64,000 nt of DNA from positions 186,001 through 250,000 of the forward strand of contig NZ_LZHV01000061.1 of assembly GCF_001667275.1 (NCBI RefSeq), given 5' to 3'. The notes beneath the pieces were generated by a model. The model saw only the letters and a program-made list of their open reading frames with translations. It was not told the origin of the DNA and searched no databases. Shown here piece after piece: positions 1 to 8,290 of the stretch. The position numbers and the translations under genes are program-made. The number at the start of each line of letters is the position of its first letter. Position 1 is the stretch's first letter. This stretch comes from Mycobacterium sp. ACS4054 (lineage in GTDB: Bacteria > Actinomycetota > Actinomycetes > Mycobacteriales > Mycobacteriaceae).

Positions 1-531
1 CCAGAACTGCGGCTTGCCGTAGAGCTCGCGGGATTGCAGGGGAACGCCGATCTGGACCACCCGCGGGTGCGCGCGCCACCGCTCGATCTCGCGCAGCGCG
101 CCGGGGATGTCGTCGGGGTTCACCCGGATGGTGCCGCGGAACCGCTCGCCGAACTCGTGGGATTCCAGCCAGTTCGACACCATCATCTCGTTGTGTGCGG
201 CGTGCAGCGCGCTGCCCAGGTGGCGGTCCGGCATGATGCCGCGCGCCATCGGGTGCAGCACCGCGATGTCGACGCCGCGCTTCGAAAATAGTTCGCCGGC
301 AACGAATTCCGGGTCCGAGCCGGGGTACTGGCGGTCCGGGCCTTCGGTGTCGGGCGCGTATTCACCGCCCGGGGCCCCGTACCAGTCCATCTCGTAATCG
401 GGGAAGCCGCGGCTTTTGAACGGCTCGCGCAGGGTCTCCCGCAGCGCCTTGTTGGACGGAAAGAAGATGTGCACGCTCGCGTCGATGAGCGGTGTGCGGG
501 TCCCGTCGGCGTGTTCGATCACGAAGGCCAT
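1..531 (-). CDS. Amidohydrolase-2 family protein, partial (C-terminus beyond left edge)
   Basis: The first 177 codons of a metal-dependent hydrolase of the amidohydrolase-2 (TIM-barrel) type are visible; the frame starts at the ATG at 529-531 and stays open to base 1. The segment LIDASVHIFF near residue 16 lies where family members carry their first metal ligands, and LHPMARGIMPD (about residue 93) resembles mycobacterial members of unknown substrate. A relative is complete at 31602..32792, where it starts an operon with an acyl-CoA synthetase. Upstream (532-752) the minus-strand promoter region is AT-richer than its surroundings and holds a degenerate copy (692-706) of the GAGAAT-N3-ATTCTC motif. 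The family call is good; the substrate is unknown and the catalytic C-terminal Asp cannot be seen. Confidence 0.8.
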   Translation of the reverse strand, partial: MAFVIEHADGTRTPLIDASVHIFFPSNKALRETLREPFKSRGFPDYEMDWYGAPGGEYAPDTEGPDRQYPGSDPEFVAGELFSKRGVDIAVLHPMARGIMPDRHLGSALHAAHNEMMVSNWLESHEFGERFRGTIRVNPDDIPGALREIERWRAHPRVVQIGVPLQSRELYGKPQFW

Positions 532-752
532 CCATCGGCAGTCAAAGCGACCCCACTCGGGTCATATGATAGATAATCTAACATTTTCTTCAGCGGTCCA
601 TCAATGGGTTTCCCGTAAGCGTTTCGTTTAACCATCGCCCCTGGTGGGAGGCGCTTTCGCGGTTGGCGTGCAAGTAGCGTTCTTAAATCGGAATAATACC
701 ATTCTCATGGTCCTGGCAGGGGTCCGGCGCCGGTCGAAGCGCGCTGACGGAC

Positions 753-1637
753 TTACTCGGGCGGGCGGCCCACGGTCACCCCGGCGGCCTTCTCGAAAGG
801 TTTGATCACCGCGGTGAAGTCGGAATCGGCGCCCTGCTCATCCGCGGTCTGCTCCCAGAGGCGGGCGATGGTTGCGGCGACGTCCGTCGGCACGCCGAGC
901 GCCTCCGCCTCATCCAGATACAGGCGCACGTCCTTGACCATCAACCCGGTGGCAAACCCGTAGTCGAAGGTCCGCGGGAGGATCGCGCGGGGGAATTTGT
1001 CGCGGCTGGCGCTGGTCGCGCCCGAGCCGGCGTTGAGCACCTCGATCATCACGCCGGGGTCGAGACCGGCCTTGACGCCCATCACGACGACCTCCGCGGT
1101 GGCGGCCAGGACGTTGGCCGCCAGGATGTTGTTGGCCAATTTCATCGTCTGCGCCGAGCCGGGTTTGGGCCCGACGTAGAAGGGTCGGCCGATCACCGCG
1201 AGTGCGGTTCGCACAGCGTCGAATTCGGCGCGCGGGCCGGACACCATGACCGCGAGCGCGCCCTTCTCCGCGCCGCCGACCCCGCCGCTCACCGGACTGT
1301 CGAGTGCCGCGATGTTTCGCTCGGCGAGCCGGTCATGGATCTGCACGGCCGTGCGGCTGCCGACGGTGGACAGGTCGACATAGCGCTTGACCCGTGCCCC
1401 CTCGAGCACCCCCGTTGCGACCTCGAGCGAGGCGAGCGGCGTCGGGAGGCTGGCCATTACGGTTTCGGTACGGTCGGCGACTTCCTTCGGTGACGACGCG
1501 GCGCGCGCGCCGAGATCGACGATGCGCTGGAGCGCCGCCTCGCGGGTGTCGAAGGCGACGACCTCATGGCTTTCCTGAATCAGGCGGCGCGCCATGGGAA
1601 AACCCATGTTGCCGAGCCCGATGAATCCCACCTCCAC
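753..1637 (-). CDS. 3-hydroxyisobutyrate dehydrogenase-like NAD(P)-dependent oxidoreductase
   Basis: A 294-residue beta-hydroxyacid dehydrogenase, the usual length for the family. The N-terminal Rossmann motif GFIGLGNMGFPMA (residues 4-16), the substrate-binding motif DSPVSGG (113-119) and the catalytic lysine K166 in GSAQTMKLANN are all present, so it should be an active NAD(P)-dependent oxidoreductase of a short 3-hydroxy or 2-hydroxymethyl acid. Start is GTG at 1637, 9 bp after the stop of the carboxymuconolactone-decarboxylase-like gene, so the two are probably one transcript. Paralogues act on 3-hydroxyisobutyrate, tartronate semialdehyde or glyoxylate; sequence alone does not say which. 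Confidence 0.88.
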   Translation of the reverse strand: MEVGFIGLGNMGFPMARRLIQESHEVVAFDTREAALQRIVDLGARAASSPKEVADRTETVMASLPTPLASLEVATGVLEGARVKRYVDLSTVGSRTAVQIHDRLAERNIAALDSPVSGGVGGAEKGALAVMVSGPRAEFDAVRTALAVIGRPFYVGPKPGSAQTMKLANNILAANVLAATAEVVVMGVKAGLDPGVMIEVLNAGSGATSASRDKFPRAILPRTFDYGFATGLMVKDVRLYLDEAEALGVPTDVAATIARLWEQTADEQGADSDFTAVIKPFEKAAGVTVGRPPE

Positions 1638-1646
1638 GACGCGGCC

Positions 1647-2024
1647 CTAGTCCCCTAGCTCGGCGGAGGCCTCGCGCGCGATGCGGAAGCTGTCGACGGC
1701 CGCCGGCACCCCGGCGTAAATCGCCACCTGCAGGAAGATCTCGCGGATCTCCTCGCGGCTGACGCCGTTGGTCAGCGCCGCCTTGACGTGCGTGCGTAAT
1801 TCGTTCGGCCGGTTCAACACCGAGATCATCGCCAGGTTGAGCATGCTGCGCGTCTTGCGGGGCAGCTCGTCGCGACCCCAGATGGCTCCCCAGCAGTATT
1901 CGGTGACGAGATCCTGCAGCGGCCCGGTGAAGTCGTCCGCGTCGGCAAGGGCGCGGTTGACGTACTCCTCGCCGAGCACCTCGGAGCGGACGTGCAGTCC
2001 CCGCTGGTAGGTTTCGCGATCCAA
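1647..2024 (-). CDS. Carboxymuconolactone decarboxylase family protein
   Basis: A 125-residue all-helical protein of the carboxymuconolactone decarboxylase (CMD) family. The conserved core runs from TRSMLNLAMISVLNRP through HVKAALTNGVSREEI to the IFLQVAIYAGVPAA segment, which matches the gamma-CMD branch and lacks the CxxC of AhpD-type peroxidase members. I chose the TTG at 2022-2024, which has a GGAG about 6 bases upstream, over an in-frame ATG at 2063 that would add a basic, Pro-rich tail absent from the family. It is the first gene of a pair with the dehydrogenase at 753. It diverges from the acyl-CoA dehydrogenase genes. The decarboxylase reaction itself is not certain. Confidence 0.82.
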   Translation of the reverse strand: MDRETYQRGLHVRSEVLGEEYVNRALADADDFTGPLQDLVTEYCWGAIWGRDELPRKTRSMLNLAMISVLNRPNELRTHVKAALTNGVSREEIREIFLQVAIYAGVPAAVDSFRIAREASAELGD

Positions 2025-2227
2025 TGTTCTTCTCCTTCGTCGTGGAGGCGTCGGCGCTTGCAATCGCCCCGAGCGCAGTCTTCCATCGCGGCCCCTGCCG
2101 CGCGGTCTACAGTCGAGGTGTCAATGCACCCCATTCGAGCTTTCGCGGGCGCACACCACATCCGCCCCGGACTCGCCGTCGACCAATTCGGCCGTCCCCC
2201 TTCATATTCGCCGTCTGGGGAGAGGCA

Positions 2228-2302
2228 GTGGCCGGCGCAAGCACTGACGTCTGGGAAGTGATGTCGACGGCGCGAACCATCCGACGTTTCACCGACGGCT
2301 AG
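2228..2302 (+). pseudogene. Possible N-terminal remnant of a nitroreductase
   Basis: Within the 396-bp gap between the divergent genes at 2024 and 2421, a GTG at 2228 preceded by GGGGAG encodes 24 codons ending in TAG. The piece DVWEVMSTARTIRRFTDG reads like the first residues of FMN-dependent nitroreductases, whose family then continues with a D-E-P-V-type segment; here the frame stops at once. I infer a deletion remnant. The rest of the gap holds no convincing gene, only the palindrome at 2374-2388 and the two promoters. Confidence 0.45.
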
Positions 2303-2373
2303 GTTCGCGCGGCGTCCGCTACCTGCGGTTGGTGAGCCCATGACCGCATTCCGAGATTATTACTTCCACATCG

Positions 2374-2388
2374 GAGAATGCTATTCTC
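2374..2388. promoter_or_regulatory. GAGAAT-GCT-ATTCTC palindrome before acyl-CoA dehydrogenase operon
   Basis: A perfect 6+3+6 inverted repeat, GAGAATGCTATTCTC, ends 32 bp before the ATG of the acyl-CoA dehydrogenase small subunit. An identical-arm copy is at 31565-31579 and near copies are at 9053, 9230, 31014, 31036 and 692. The position suits a repressor (TetR or GntR type) overlapping the core promoter. Confidence 0.6.
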
Positions 2389-2420
2389 GCGATGGGCGGT
2401 GACGACAGGAGGCGGCGCGG

Positions 2421-3431
2421 ATGCTGTTGGAATTCGATGCTGATCAGCGGCTGTGGCAGAGCACGGTGCGCGACGCCGTCGCCAAGCAGTGCCCGCCCTC
2501 GCTGGTCCGGAGCGTGGCCGAGGACAATGGCGACCCCACGCCCCTCTGGGAAGGACTGTGGAAGGCCTACGTCGACCAGGGCTGGACCGAGCTGAACGAC
2601 CCCGAGAGCACGGTGGAGCTCGCCATCATCCTCGAGGAGCTGGGGCACGCCACCGACCCCACCCCGTTCCTGGCGACGATGAGTCAGTTCGCGCCGTTGG
2701 CCGCCGAGCACTTCGATCCGCACCAGTCGGGCACCGCCGTATACGCCGGTGTCGTGGCGCACCGGGACGCCGAGGGCTGGGTCCTGGACGGGACCGCGCG
2801 CCATGTGCTCGACGGCGATCGGGTCGACCGGTTGGCGGTGGTGACCGACGCCGGGGTGTTCCTCGCCGGGGCCAATCAGGTAACCGCCCGGCGGGTCGCG
2901 GTGTTCGACCCCGTCCTGCACCTCGCCGACTTGTCGTTCAACGAAGTCCGCGTGCCCGACACCGCCCGCCTCGCCGTCGATTGTGAGCGCGCGCGGCATA
3001 TTGCCTTGACGGGCATGGCGATCACGATGGTCGGCGCCTGCCAACGCATCCTCGACCTGGCGCTCGAACACGTGCGCAGCCGTCAGCAGTTCGGTGTGCC
3101 GATCGGCTCGTTCCAGGCCGTCCAGCACAAGGCGGCCGACATGCACGTCGCGGTGGAACGCGCCCGCGCGCTCGCGTACTTCGCCGCGCTGACGATCGCC
3201 GCCGACGATCCGCGCCGCCGGCTGGCGGCGGCGATGGCCAAGGCGTCGGCGGGGGAATGCCAGTCGCTGGTCTTCCGGCACGGCCTACAGCTCCATGGCG
3301 CAATGGGATTCACGTGGGAGAACGATCTGCAGTTCGCGCTGAAGCGGGCCAAAGCGGGTGAGCTGATGCTCGGCGGCGCGGCCGAGCACCGGGCGCGGAT
3401 CGCGGAGGAATACCGTGCAGCTGACTTTTGA
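2421..3431 (+). CDS. Acyl-CoA dehydrogenase, small (non-catalytic) subunit
   Basis: A 336-residue acyl-CoA dehydrogenase-fold protein, shorter than the usual 380-400. It keeps the FAD-contact motif RQQFGVPIGSFQAVQHK and the GFTWE motif near the C-terminus, but neither known position for the catalytic Glu: the MCAD-type site reads LGGAAE and the isovaleryl-CoA-dehydrogenase-type site falls in ALTGMAITM. This is the pattern of the non-catalytic partner in mycobacterial heteromeric dehydrogenases such as the ChsE enzymes of sterol side-chain degradation. ATG 2421 has AGGAGG 8 bp upstream. The gene overlaps the large subunit by 17 bp, so the two are translated together. Substrate unknown; a bulky CoA thioester is inferred from the heteromeric architecture. 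Confidence 0.88.
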   Translation: MLLEFDADQRLWQSTVRDAVAKQCPPSLVRSVAEDNGDPTPLWEGLWKAYVDQGWTELNDPESTVELAIILEELGHATDPTPFLATMSQFAPLAAEHFDPHQSGTAVYAGVVAHRDAEGWVLDGTARHVLDGDRVDRLAVVTDAGVFLAGANQVTARRVAVFDPVLHLADLSFNEVRVPDTARLAVDCERARHIALTGMAITMVGACQRILDLALEHVRSRQQFGVPIGSFQAVQHKAADMHVAVERARALAYFAALTIAADDPRRRLAAAMAKASAGECQSLVFRHGLQLHGAMGFTWENDLQFALKRAKAGELMLGGAAEHRARIAEEYRAADF

Positions 3432-4590
3432 TTCCGACGTCGAGGAGTTCCGGGCCGAGTTTTCGGCGTTCCTCGACGAAAACCTGCCCCCCGCAAGCGA
3501 AACGCTCGAGCGGCCGCGCTCCGTCTCGCACATGCCGCAATGGGCTCGCGACTGGCAGCGGCTGCTGTTCGACAACGGCTGGCTGCTGCCGAGCCAGCCG
3601 CCGGAGTTCGGCGGCCGCAACGCGACGGTCATCCAGCAGTTCGTTTACCTAGAGGAACTCAGCCGCCGTCGGATCTACCACAGCTTCAACCCGCAGGGCG
3701 TGAATATCGTTGGCGCTTCGCTGTTGTCGTTCGGAAGCGACGAGCAGAAGCGGCGCTGGGCCGTGCCGATCCTGCGGGCCGAGATCACCGCGTCGCTCGG
3801 GATGAGCGAACCCAGCGCGGGCTCCGACCTGGCGTCGCTGCGCACCCGCGCGGTGCTGGACGGCGATCACTTCGTGGTCAACGGCCAGAAGGTGTGGACC
3901 TCGGGCGCCCACGACGCCGACGTGCTGCTGACGTTCGTGCGGACCAACCCAGATGTGCCGAAGCACAAGGGAATCAGCGCGCTGATCATCCCCACCGACA
4001 CCCCTGGTGTGGTGCGCCGGCCGTTCCCGTCGATCTGCGGTGCCGACGACCTGGATTTCAACGAGGTGTTCTTCACCGATGTCCGCGTGCCGGCGGAGAA
4101 TCTGGTCGGTGAACTCGACCAGGGCTGGCGGGTCGCCAACGGTTCGCTGGGCCACGAACGCACAATGATGTGGCTGGGTTTCGCCGATCGACTCGACAAC
4201 ATGATCGACGACTTCCAGCCCGGCACCGAGGTCGAGCGCGATCAGTACGCCAGCACGATCATGGACAAGCAGGCGCTGCGGCTGCTGGGTTCGGTGGCCC
4301 TGGCCCGCGCCGCGCGCGGCGAAGACGACGTGGCGGCGATCTCGGTGCTCAAGCTGCTGGGGTCCGAGGCCGAGCTGCGCGGCATGGAGCTCGCGCTGAC
4401 GTCGGCGGGATCCGACGGGCTCCGCCAGCCCGCCCTGACGGGCCCCTACGCGCACATGAACCTCGACCACTACTTCGCCAGTTGGTTCGAGCGCTACGCC
4501 CGCAGCTTCTCGGGCACGATCGCCGGCGGCACCTCGGAGATCCAGCGCAACATCATCGCCCAGCGGGTGCTCGGCCTCCCGCGGGGTTAG
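3415..4590 (+). CDS. Acyl-CoA dehydrogenase, large (catalytic) subunit
   Basis: A 391-residue acyl-CoA dehydrogenase that should introduce the alpha-beta double bond using FAD. The middle domain shows MSEPSAGSDLASL and KVWTSGAHDADV; the C-terminal FAD motif is GGTSEIQRNIIAQR. At the MCAD Glu376 position it has Gly, but Glu248 in SLGHERTMMW aligns with the base used by isovaleryl-CoA and long-chain dehydrogenases, so I place the active site there. GTG 3415 has GGAGGAA just upstream, inside the 3' end of the small-subunit gene. With that gene it forms a two-gene operon downstream of the palindrome at 2374. Confidence 0.9.
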   Translation: MQLTFDSDVEEFRAEFSAFLDENLPPASETLERPRSVSHMPQWARDWQRLLFDNGWLLPSQPPEFGGRNATVIQQFVYLEELSRRRIYHSFNPQGVNIVGASLLSFGSDEQKRRWAVPILRAEITASLGMSEPSAGSDLASLRTRAVLDGDHFVVNGQKVWTSGAHDADVLLTFVRTNPDVPKHKGISALIIPTDTPGVVRRPFPSICGADDLDFNEVFFTDVRVPAENLVGELDQGWRVANGSLGHERTMMWLGFADRLDNMIDDFQPGTEVERDQYASTIMDKQALRLLGSVALARAARGEDDVAAISVLKLLGSEAELRGMELALTSAGSDGLRQPALTGPYAHMNLDHYFASWFERYARSFSGTIAGGTSEIQRNIIAQRVLGLPRG

Positions 4591-4612
4591 CCGCCCCTGG
4601 CAATGCGGGTGG

Positions 4613-5173
4613 CTAGACCGGGTCGAACTTGGTGATCAACCACTGGCCGTTGACCCGGGCCAGACTCACCAGCACGCTGCTGGACGCCATCGCCGGGTCC
4701 GGGTTGTCCTTGCTGGTGGTGCTCTGGTCGACCAGCACCAGCACGACCGCCGAGTCGGGCCGCAACTCCGAGACCGCGGCACCGATCACCCGAGCGCTGG
4801 TCTTCAGCGACTTCTGCTTGGCCGCCGGAGCGACGATCTGGTCGGTGAACTGGTTGTAATACGACAGGAAATCCCCGGACAGGTGCGACTTCGCGGCGGC
4901 GAAGTCCTTGTCGAGGGTGTCGGGCGAGTAGGACAGCAACGCGACCGTTCCGTCGGACGCCGCGCCGATGACCGCGTTCGCGACGCCGGCGTCGGTTTGT
5001 TTGTCGGGCCGGTACTGGTTGAAGTACAGCCAGGTCGCCGCGCCACCGGAAATCAACAGCAGCAAAATCAGAACGGCGGGAACGACTTTCACCTTCCGCC
5101 AGGCGCGGGTCTCGCCGCCCGCACTCGCCTTCGACGGCTCGGCGGTGTCGATCTCAGGGGTGTCTTCGCTCAC
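4613..5173 (-). CDS. Mce-associated membrane protein, short type (left pair)
   Basis: A 186-residue protein with an acidic cytoplasmic N-terminus, one membrane segment ([20 protein letters not shown], about residues 29-48) and an extracytoplasmic domain ending in [11 protein letters not shown]. This is the layout of the Mas proteins found beside mycobacterial mce operons, thought to stabilise or assist the Mce lipid importer. The GTG start (5171-5173) overlaps the stop of the longer Mas gene as GTGA, so the two are coupled. The same long-short pair recurs at 22631-23898 on the other side of the mce operon. Function beyond association is inferred. Confidence 0.82.
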   Translation of the reverse strand: MSEDTPEIDTAEPSKASAGGETRAWRKVKVVPAVLILLLLISGGAATWLYFNQYRPDKQTDAGVANAVIGAASDGTVALLSYSPDTLDKDFAAAKSHLSGDFLSYYNQFTDQIVAPAAKQKSLKTSARVIGAAVSELRPDSAVVLVLVDQSTTSKDNPDPAMASSSVLVSLARVNGQWLITKFDPV

Positions 5174-6024
5174 GGAACGAACTCCAGCTTCGACATTTTG
5201 TATTGCCCGCCATCGTCGGTCACCGTCACCTTCAACCGCCAGTTGCGTGGCTCGTCTTTGGCGCCCGCGGCGTTGGAGATCCGCGACGACGCGGCGACCA
5301 GTACCAGCGCGGAGTTTCCGTCGACGGATTGCACGGCCGCCGCGCTCACCGATCCCGTCGTGACCACCTTGGACTGCTCGACGACGGTCGTGAAATCCTT
5401 TGCGCGCTGGGTGAAGTCGTCCCTGAACTGGCCGGTCGAGCTGTCGATCACCCGCTGGACGTCCTCCTTGGCCCTGTTGAAGTCCATGGAGAACATGTTG
5501 ATGACGCCTTGTTTGGCCCCCGCGATGAAGTTCGCGGTGCGCTGGTTGCGCTGCACGGTTTCGTGACGTTCCCACATCATGTATCCGCTGGCGCCGGTGA
5601 AGGCAACGATGAGCACGATGGCGGCCGCTTTCCACGCCACCGACAGCGACGGCAGGTGCAGCCGGCGCCGGGAGCGGGCGGGCTCGGCCTCCGATTCCGC
5701 GTCTTGCGGGCCCTCGTCCTCGGTCTCCGCTTCGTCGGCATCCGTGGCTTCGACCGTGTCGGTGACGTCGTCGTCGGTCTCCGCCTCGGCGGTGCCGGTC
5801 GCGTCCTCGTCGGCGTCCGGCGATTTCTCCTCGCCGGCTTCGGCGGCCCCGGCGTCCTCGGCGGCCTGGGCTTCGCGGCGGAGCCGGGCGGCGCGGGCGC
5901 GGGCGCGCGCCGCGGCCGCCAGCGCCTCGGCTTCGGCGGCTGCGGCCTCGGCCTCCTCGATCAAGGCCATCGTGTCGGCCTTCGAGGCGGCCGGACCCTG
6001 CGGCGGTTTCTTGGCCTCAGCCAT
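5170..6024 (-). CDS. Mce-associated membrane protein, long type (left pair)
   Basis: A 284-residue protein: an Ala/Arg-rich N-terminus likely to form a coiled coil ([20 protein letters not shown], from about residue 30), a very acidic Asp/Glu/Thr-rich linker, one membrane helix ([19 protein letters not shown]) and an outer domain with the Mas-family pattern ending [10 protein letters not shown]. It is the first gene of the pair with the short Mas protein. The paralogue at 23221..23898 has the same order of parts and ends QLKMSKVDFLQ. The role is presumably as an accessory to an Mce lipid-transport complex. Confidence 0.82.
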   Translation of the reverse strand: MAEAKKPPQGPAASKADTMALIEEAEAAAAEAEALAAAARARARAARLRREAQAAEDAGAAEAGEEKSPDADEDATGTAEAETDDDVTDTVEATDADEAETEDEGPQDAESEAEPARSRRRLHLPSLSVAWKAAAIVLIVAFTGASGYMMWERHETVQRNQRTANFIAGAKQGVINMFSMDFNRAKEDVQRVIDSSTGQFRDDFTQRAKDFTTVVEQSKVVTTGSVSAAAVQSVDGNSALVLVAASSRISNAAGAKDEPRNWRLKVTVTDDGGQYKMSKLEFVP

Positions 6025-6079
6025 CGCGCATGCTGCCCGTCGCCCTCATGATCGACTGACTCCTGTGCGTCTCACGCGG

Positions 6080-6511
6080 CTACCATCGCACGAGCGAGAA
6101 CGGCCAGCTGCTGGTGCCCCCCGGTCCGCCGCCGCAGCCCGTGTCGTACGTCGAGACGACCTGACCCGCCATCGTCACCGCGTCCCAGGTGTAAACGTCG
6201 TGCGAGGGGAAGAACTGGACCCCACAGCGCACACCGTCTGGCACGTCGACGGGCAGGGTGTACTGGCCGTTGGCCAGGTGAGCATCCGACTTCCAGGGCG
6301 CGGCTTGCCCGTTGGGTTGCGCAATCGCTTGGACCGTCAGGCATTCCGGTCCCTGGTCGTACCGGCACGGTCGAATCGCGAAAATCCAGCTGTGGCCCGG
6401 ATCGCGCGGGGTGTCCAGCCGGTAGTTGCCGATCTGGATGTCCGCGTGGGCGGTGGGCGTGAGAGTCAACGCGGCCGTGGCCAGCGCGAGGCTGACTGCG
6501 AAGGTCTTCAC
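6080..6511 (-). CDS. Secreted protein of unknown function (left flank of mce region)
   Basis: A 143-residue protein with a clear signal peptide (MKTFAVSLALATAALTLTPTAHA, cleavage near residue 23) and a small mature domain with several Cys residues. I recognise no catalytic motif. It resembles, weakly but over its length, the secreted protein at 21976..22497: both have a W-x-I/F early strand, paired Cys residues, a PDGVRCG or ERCEDG turn and a Tyr/Trp-rich end. It is the first of three minus-strand genes with the two Mas genes downstream. Confidence 0.75.
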   Translation of the reverse strand: MKTFAVSLALATAALTLTPTAHADIQIGNYRLDTPRDPGHSWIFAIRPCRYDQGPECLTVQAIAQPNGQAAPWKSDAHLANGQYTLPVDVPDGVRCGVQFFPSHDVYTWDAVTMAGQVVSTYDTGCGGGPGGTSSWPFSLVRW

Positions 6512-6630
6512 CGATGCTCTCCCATCTCTGCACAGGCGGTTGGCCCAAATATAGGGCGCGGTCCCGCTGAACAGGTCTACTCGGCAAAATTGCGGCAGTC
6601 CACCGCCCGGCGCGGCCCGCCGAGGTCGGT

Positions 6631-7995
6631 TCAGTCGATGACCGCGGCTTCCTTGCGCTCGGTGATCGGCCTGGCGAGCTCTTGTTCGTCGCAGATGCGC
6701 TGCAGCTTCTCCAACGTCTCGTCCAGGCCGGCGCCGACCTTTCGGCCGGGGGTGAAGGTGGCCGGCAACTTACGCATGCCCTGGATGACGCCGATGGTCT
6801 CGTAGTGAACTGTGCCCTCGGGGTCGCACTGGTAGTCGGGCATCCGGTCCAGGACCGCGGTGAGCATGGATTTGAACACGGTGCGCGCCACGTTCGATCC
6901 GGCGCACCGGTGCACGCCCAATCCGAAGCTGAAGTGGCGGTTGCCTTTACGGTCCAGGACGATGTCGTCCGGGTCGTGGAACACCGCCGGGTCGCGGTTG
7001 GCCATCGCCCAGGAAATCCATAGGCGTTCCCCCTCTTTGAATCGCGTGCCGTCGAGTTCGATGTCGTCCGAGAATGTCCGGCCGTCGCCGGGTGCGGGGG
7101 TGAAGTAACGCAGGAATTCTTCGGTCGCGGGGTCCAACAGCGTCTTGCGTTGCTCGCTGAGCAGTTCGCGTTCGGCGGGATGCTCGGCGAGCCATTCCAG
7201 CGAGTGGGCGGTCAGCGCGGTGGTGGTGTCGAAGCCACCCCCGATGACCAGGCCGAGGTTGCCGAGGATCTCCAGGTCCGGGGCGGGCTCGCCGTCGATG
7301 CGCATCTGCAACAGCGCGTTGACGATTCCGGGCCGCGGATTCTCGCGGATCTCGATCATGGTGTTGACCATGTCGAGCCCCATCTGGCGGTGCATCTCGG
7401 TGACGCGCTCGATGTCGGGGGAGTGCTCGGGGGTGTAGACCGCGGCGTGCACCGGCTCGCTGTACATGTTCCACTTCTTCAGCGGAATGCCCAGCATGGC
7501 CAGCGTCAGGACGGCCGGCACGATGTTGGCCAAGTCGTCGACGAAGTCGATGCTGCCCTCCTCGATCTTCTCGTCCAGGCAGGCGCGCGTGACGTCGTCG
7601 ATGAAGGGCTCCCAGCGCTTGACCGCGGCTGGCGACAGGTAGGGGTTAAGCACCGTCCGATAGATGCGGTGCTCGGGTTCGTCCATCTCCAGGATGCCGC
7701 CCCGCACCGCGCTGACGCGGCTGGCGGTGGGGATCGAAATGCCTTTGTAGCCACGGCGTTCCCCGTGGATGTCGTGGTCGTTGGACACCGCGGGGCAGCG
7801 GGCCAGCTCGAAGACCTCGTGGCTGCCGGCCGCGACCCAATGCCCGCCGTAGGTGTCACTCCATGCCATCGGGCACTTGGCGTGCATCTCCTTGGTGATC
7901 GCCTTGAACTGTGACCGGTACTCCGGCGAATGCCGGTCGAAGTGGAAGGTGTTTTTCTTGCGGTCGCTGTCGCTGACGACGTCGTCGACACTCAA
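6631..7995 (-). CDS. Cytochrome P450
   Basis: A 454-residue soluble P450 monooxygenase. The haem-thiolate motif is FSFGLGVHRCAGSNVAR; the I-helix oxygen-activation motif is GGGFDTTT; the ExxR pair is in EEFLRYF. Start is TTG at 7995 with GGGAG 8 bp upstream. It follows a ferredoxin gene and a short-chain dehydrogenase gene on the same strand, an arrangement in which the ferredoxin feeds electrons to the P450 and the dehydrogenase oxidises the resulting alcohol. The cluster diverges from an aldehyde dehydrogenase and CoA transferase, which fits terminal hydroxylation of an alkyl or terpenoid-like substrate followed by activation; that pathway is inference. Confidence 0.93.
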   Translation of the reverse strand: MSVDDVVSDSDRKKNTFHFDRHSPEYRSQFKAITKEMHAKCPMAWSDTYGGHWVAAGSHEVFELARCPAVSNDHDIHGERRGYKGISIPTASRVSAVRGGILEMDEPEHRIYRTVLNPYLSPAAVKRWEPFIDDVTRACLDEKIEEGSIDFVDDLANIVPAVLTLAMLGIPLKKWNMYSEPVHAAVYTPEHSPDIERVTEMHRQMGLDMVNTMIEIRENPRPGIVNALLQMRIDGEPAPDLEILGNLGLVIGGGFDTTTALTAHSLEWLAEHPAERELLSEQRKTLLDPATEEFLRYFTPAPGDGRTFSDDIELDGTRFKEGERLWISWAMANRDPAVFHDPDDIVLDRKGNRHFSFGLGVHRCAGSNVARTVFKSMLTAVLDRMPDYQCDPEGTVHYETIGVIQGMRKLPATFTPGRKVGAGLDETLEKLQRICDEQELARPITERKEAAVID

Positions 7996-8041
7996 AGATC
8001 TGTCTCCCTACGCATTTCGTCGGTCAGTACCGGTTGCCGGT

Positions 8042-8242
8042 TCAGGCGTCGTCGGTGATGATGATGGCCTGCTCCGGGCAGGATTGCGCGGCCTCACGAA
8101 CCTGGTCCTGCCGATCGGCGGGCACCACTTCGTCGACCGCGGAAGAGCTGCCGTCGATGTCGCTGAGCTCGAACGACTCCGGCGCGATCATCGCGCACAG
8201 GGTGTGGCCCTGACAGCGCTCCGGATCAACCCAGACCTTCAC
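8042..8242 (-). CDS. Ferredoxin (3Fe-4S, P450-associated)
   Basis: A 66-residue ferredoxin. The cluster ligands are in RCQGHTLCAM and SCPEQAI: the second ligand position of a normal C-x2-C-x2-C motif is His, giving C-x2-H-x2-C, which is typical of single-cluster 3Fe-4S ferredoxins that serve actinobacterial P450s. I chose GTG 8242, which has AAGGAG 5 bp upstream, over an upstream start that adds 11 residues without a ribosome site. It lies between the dehydrogenase and the P450, so it is very likely the P450 electron donor. Confidence 0.9.
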   Translation of the reverse strand: MKVWVDPERCQGHTLCAMIAPESFELSDIDGSSSAVDEVVPADRQDQVREAAQSCPEQAIIITDDA

Positions 8243-8290
8243 GGTGGCTCCTTGCGGTGGTTCGTTGGGGCTCAAATACCTTGCGACGGC

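Noticed and set aside
562-578. GATAAT-CTAAC-ATTTTC as another copy of the GAGAAT palindrome
   Set aside because: The spacer is 5 bp rather than 3 and both arms are imperfect; chance is likely in this AT-richer stretch.
4613-5635. A 340-residue open frame on the minus strand covering the short Mas gene
   Set aside because: Only the part from GTG 5173 looks like a Mas protein; the upstream part is Arg/Gln-rich out-of-frame translation of the long Mas gene.
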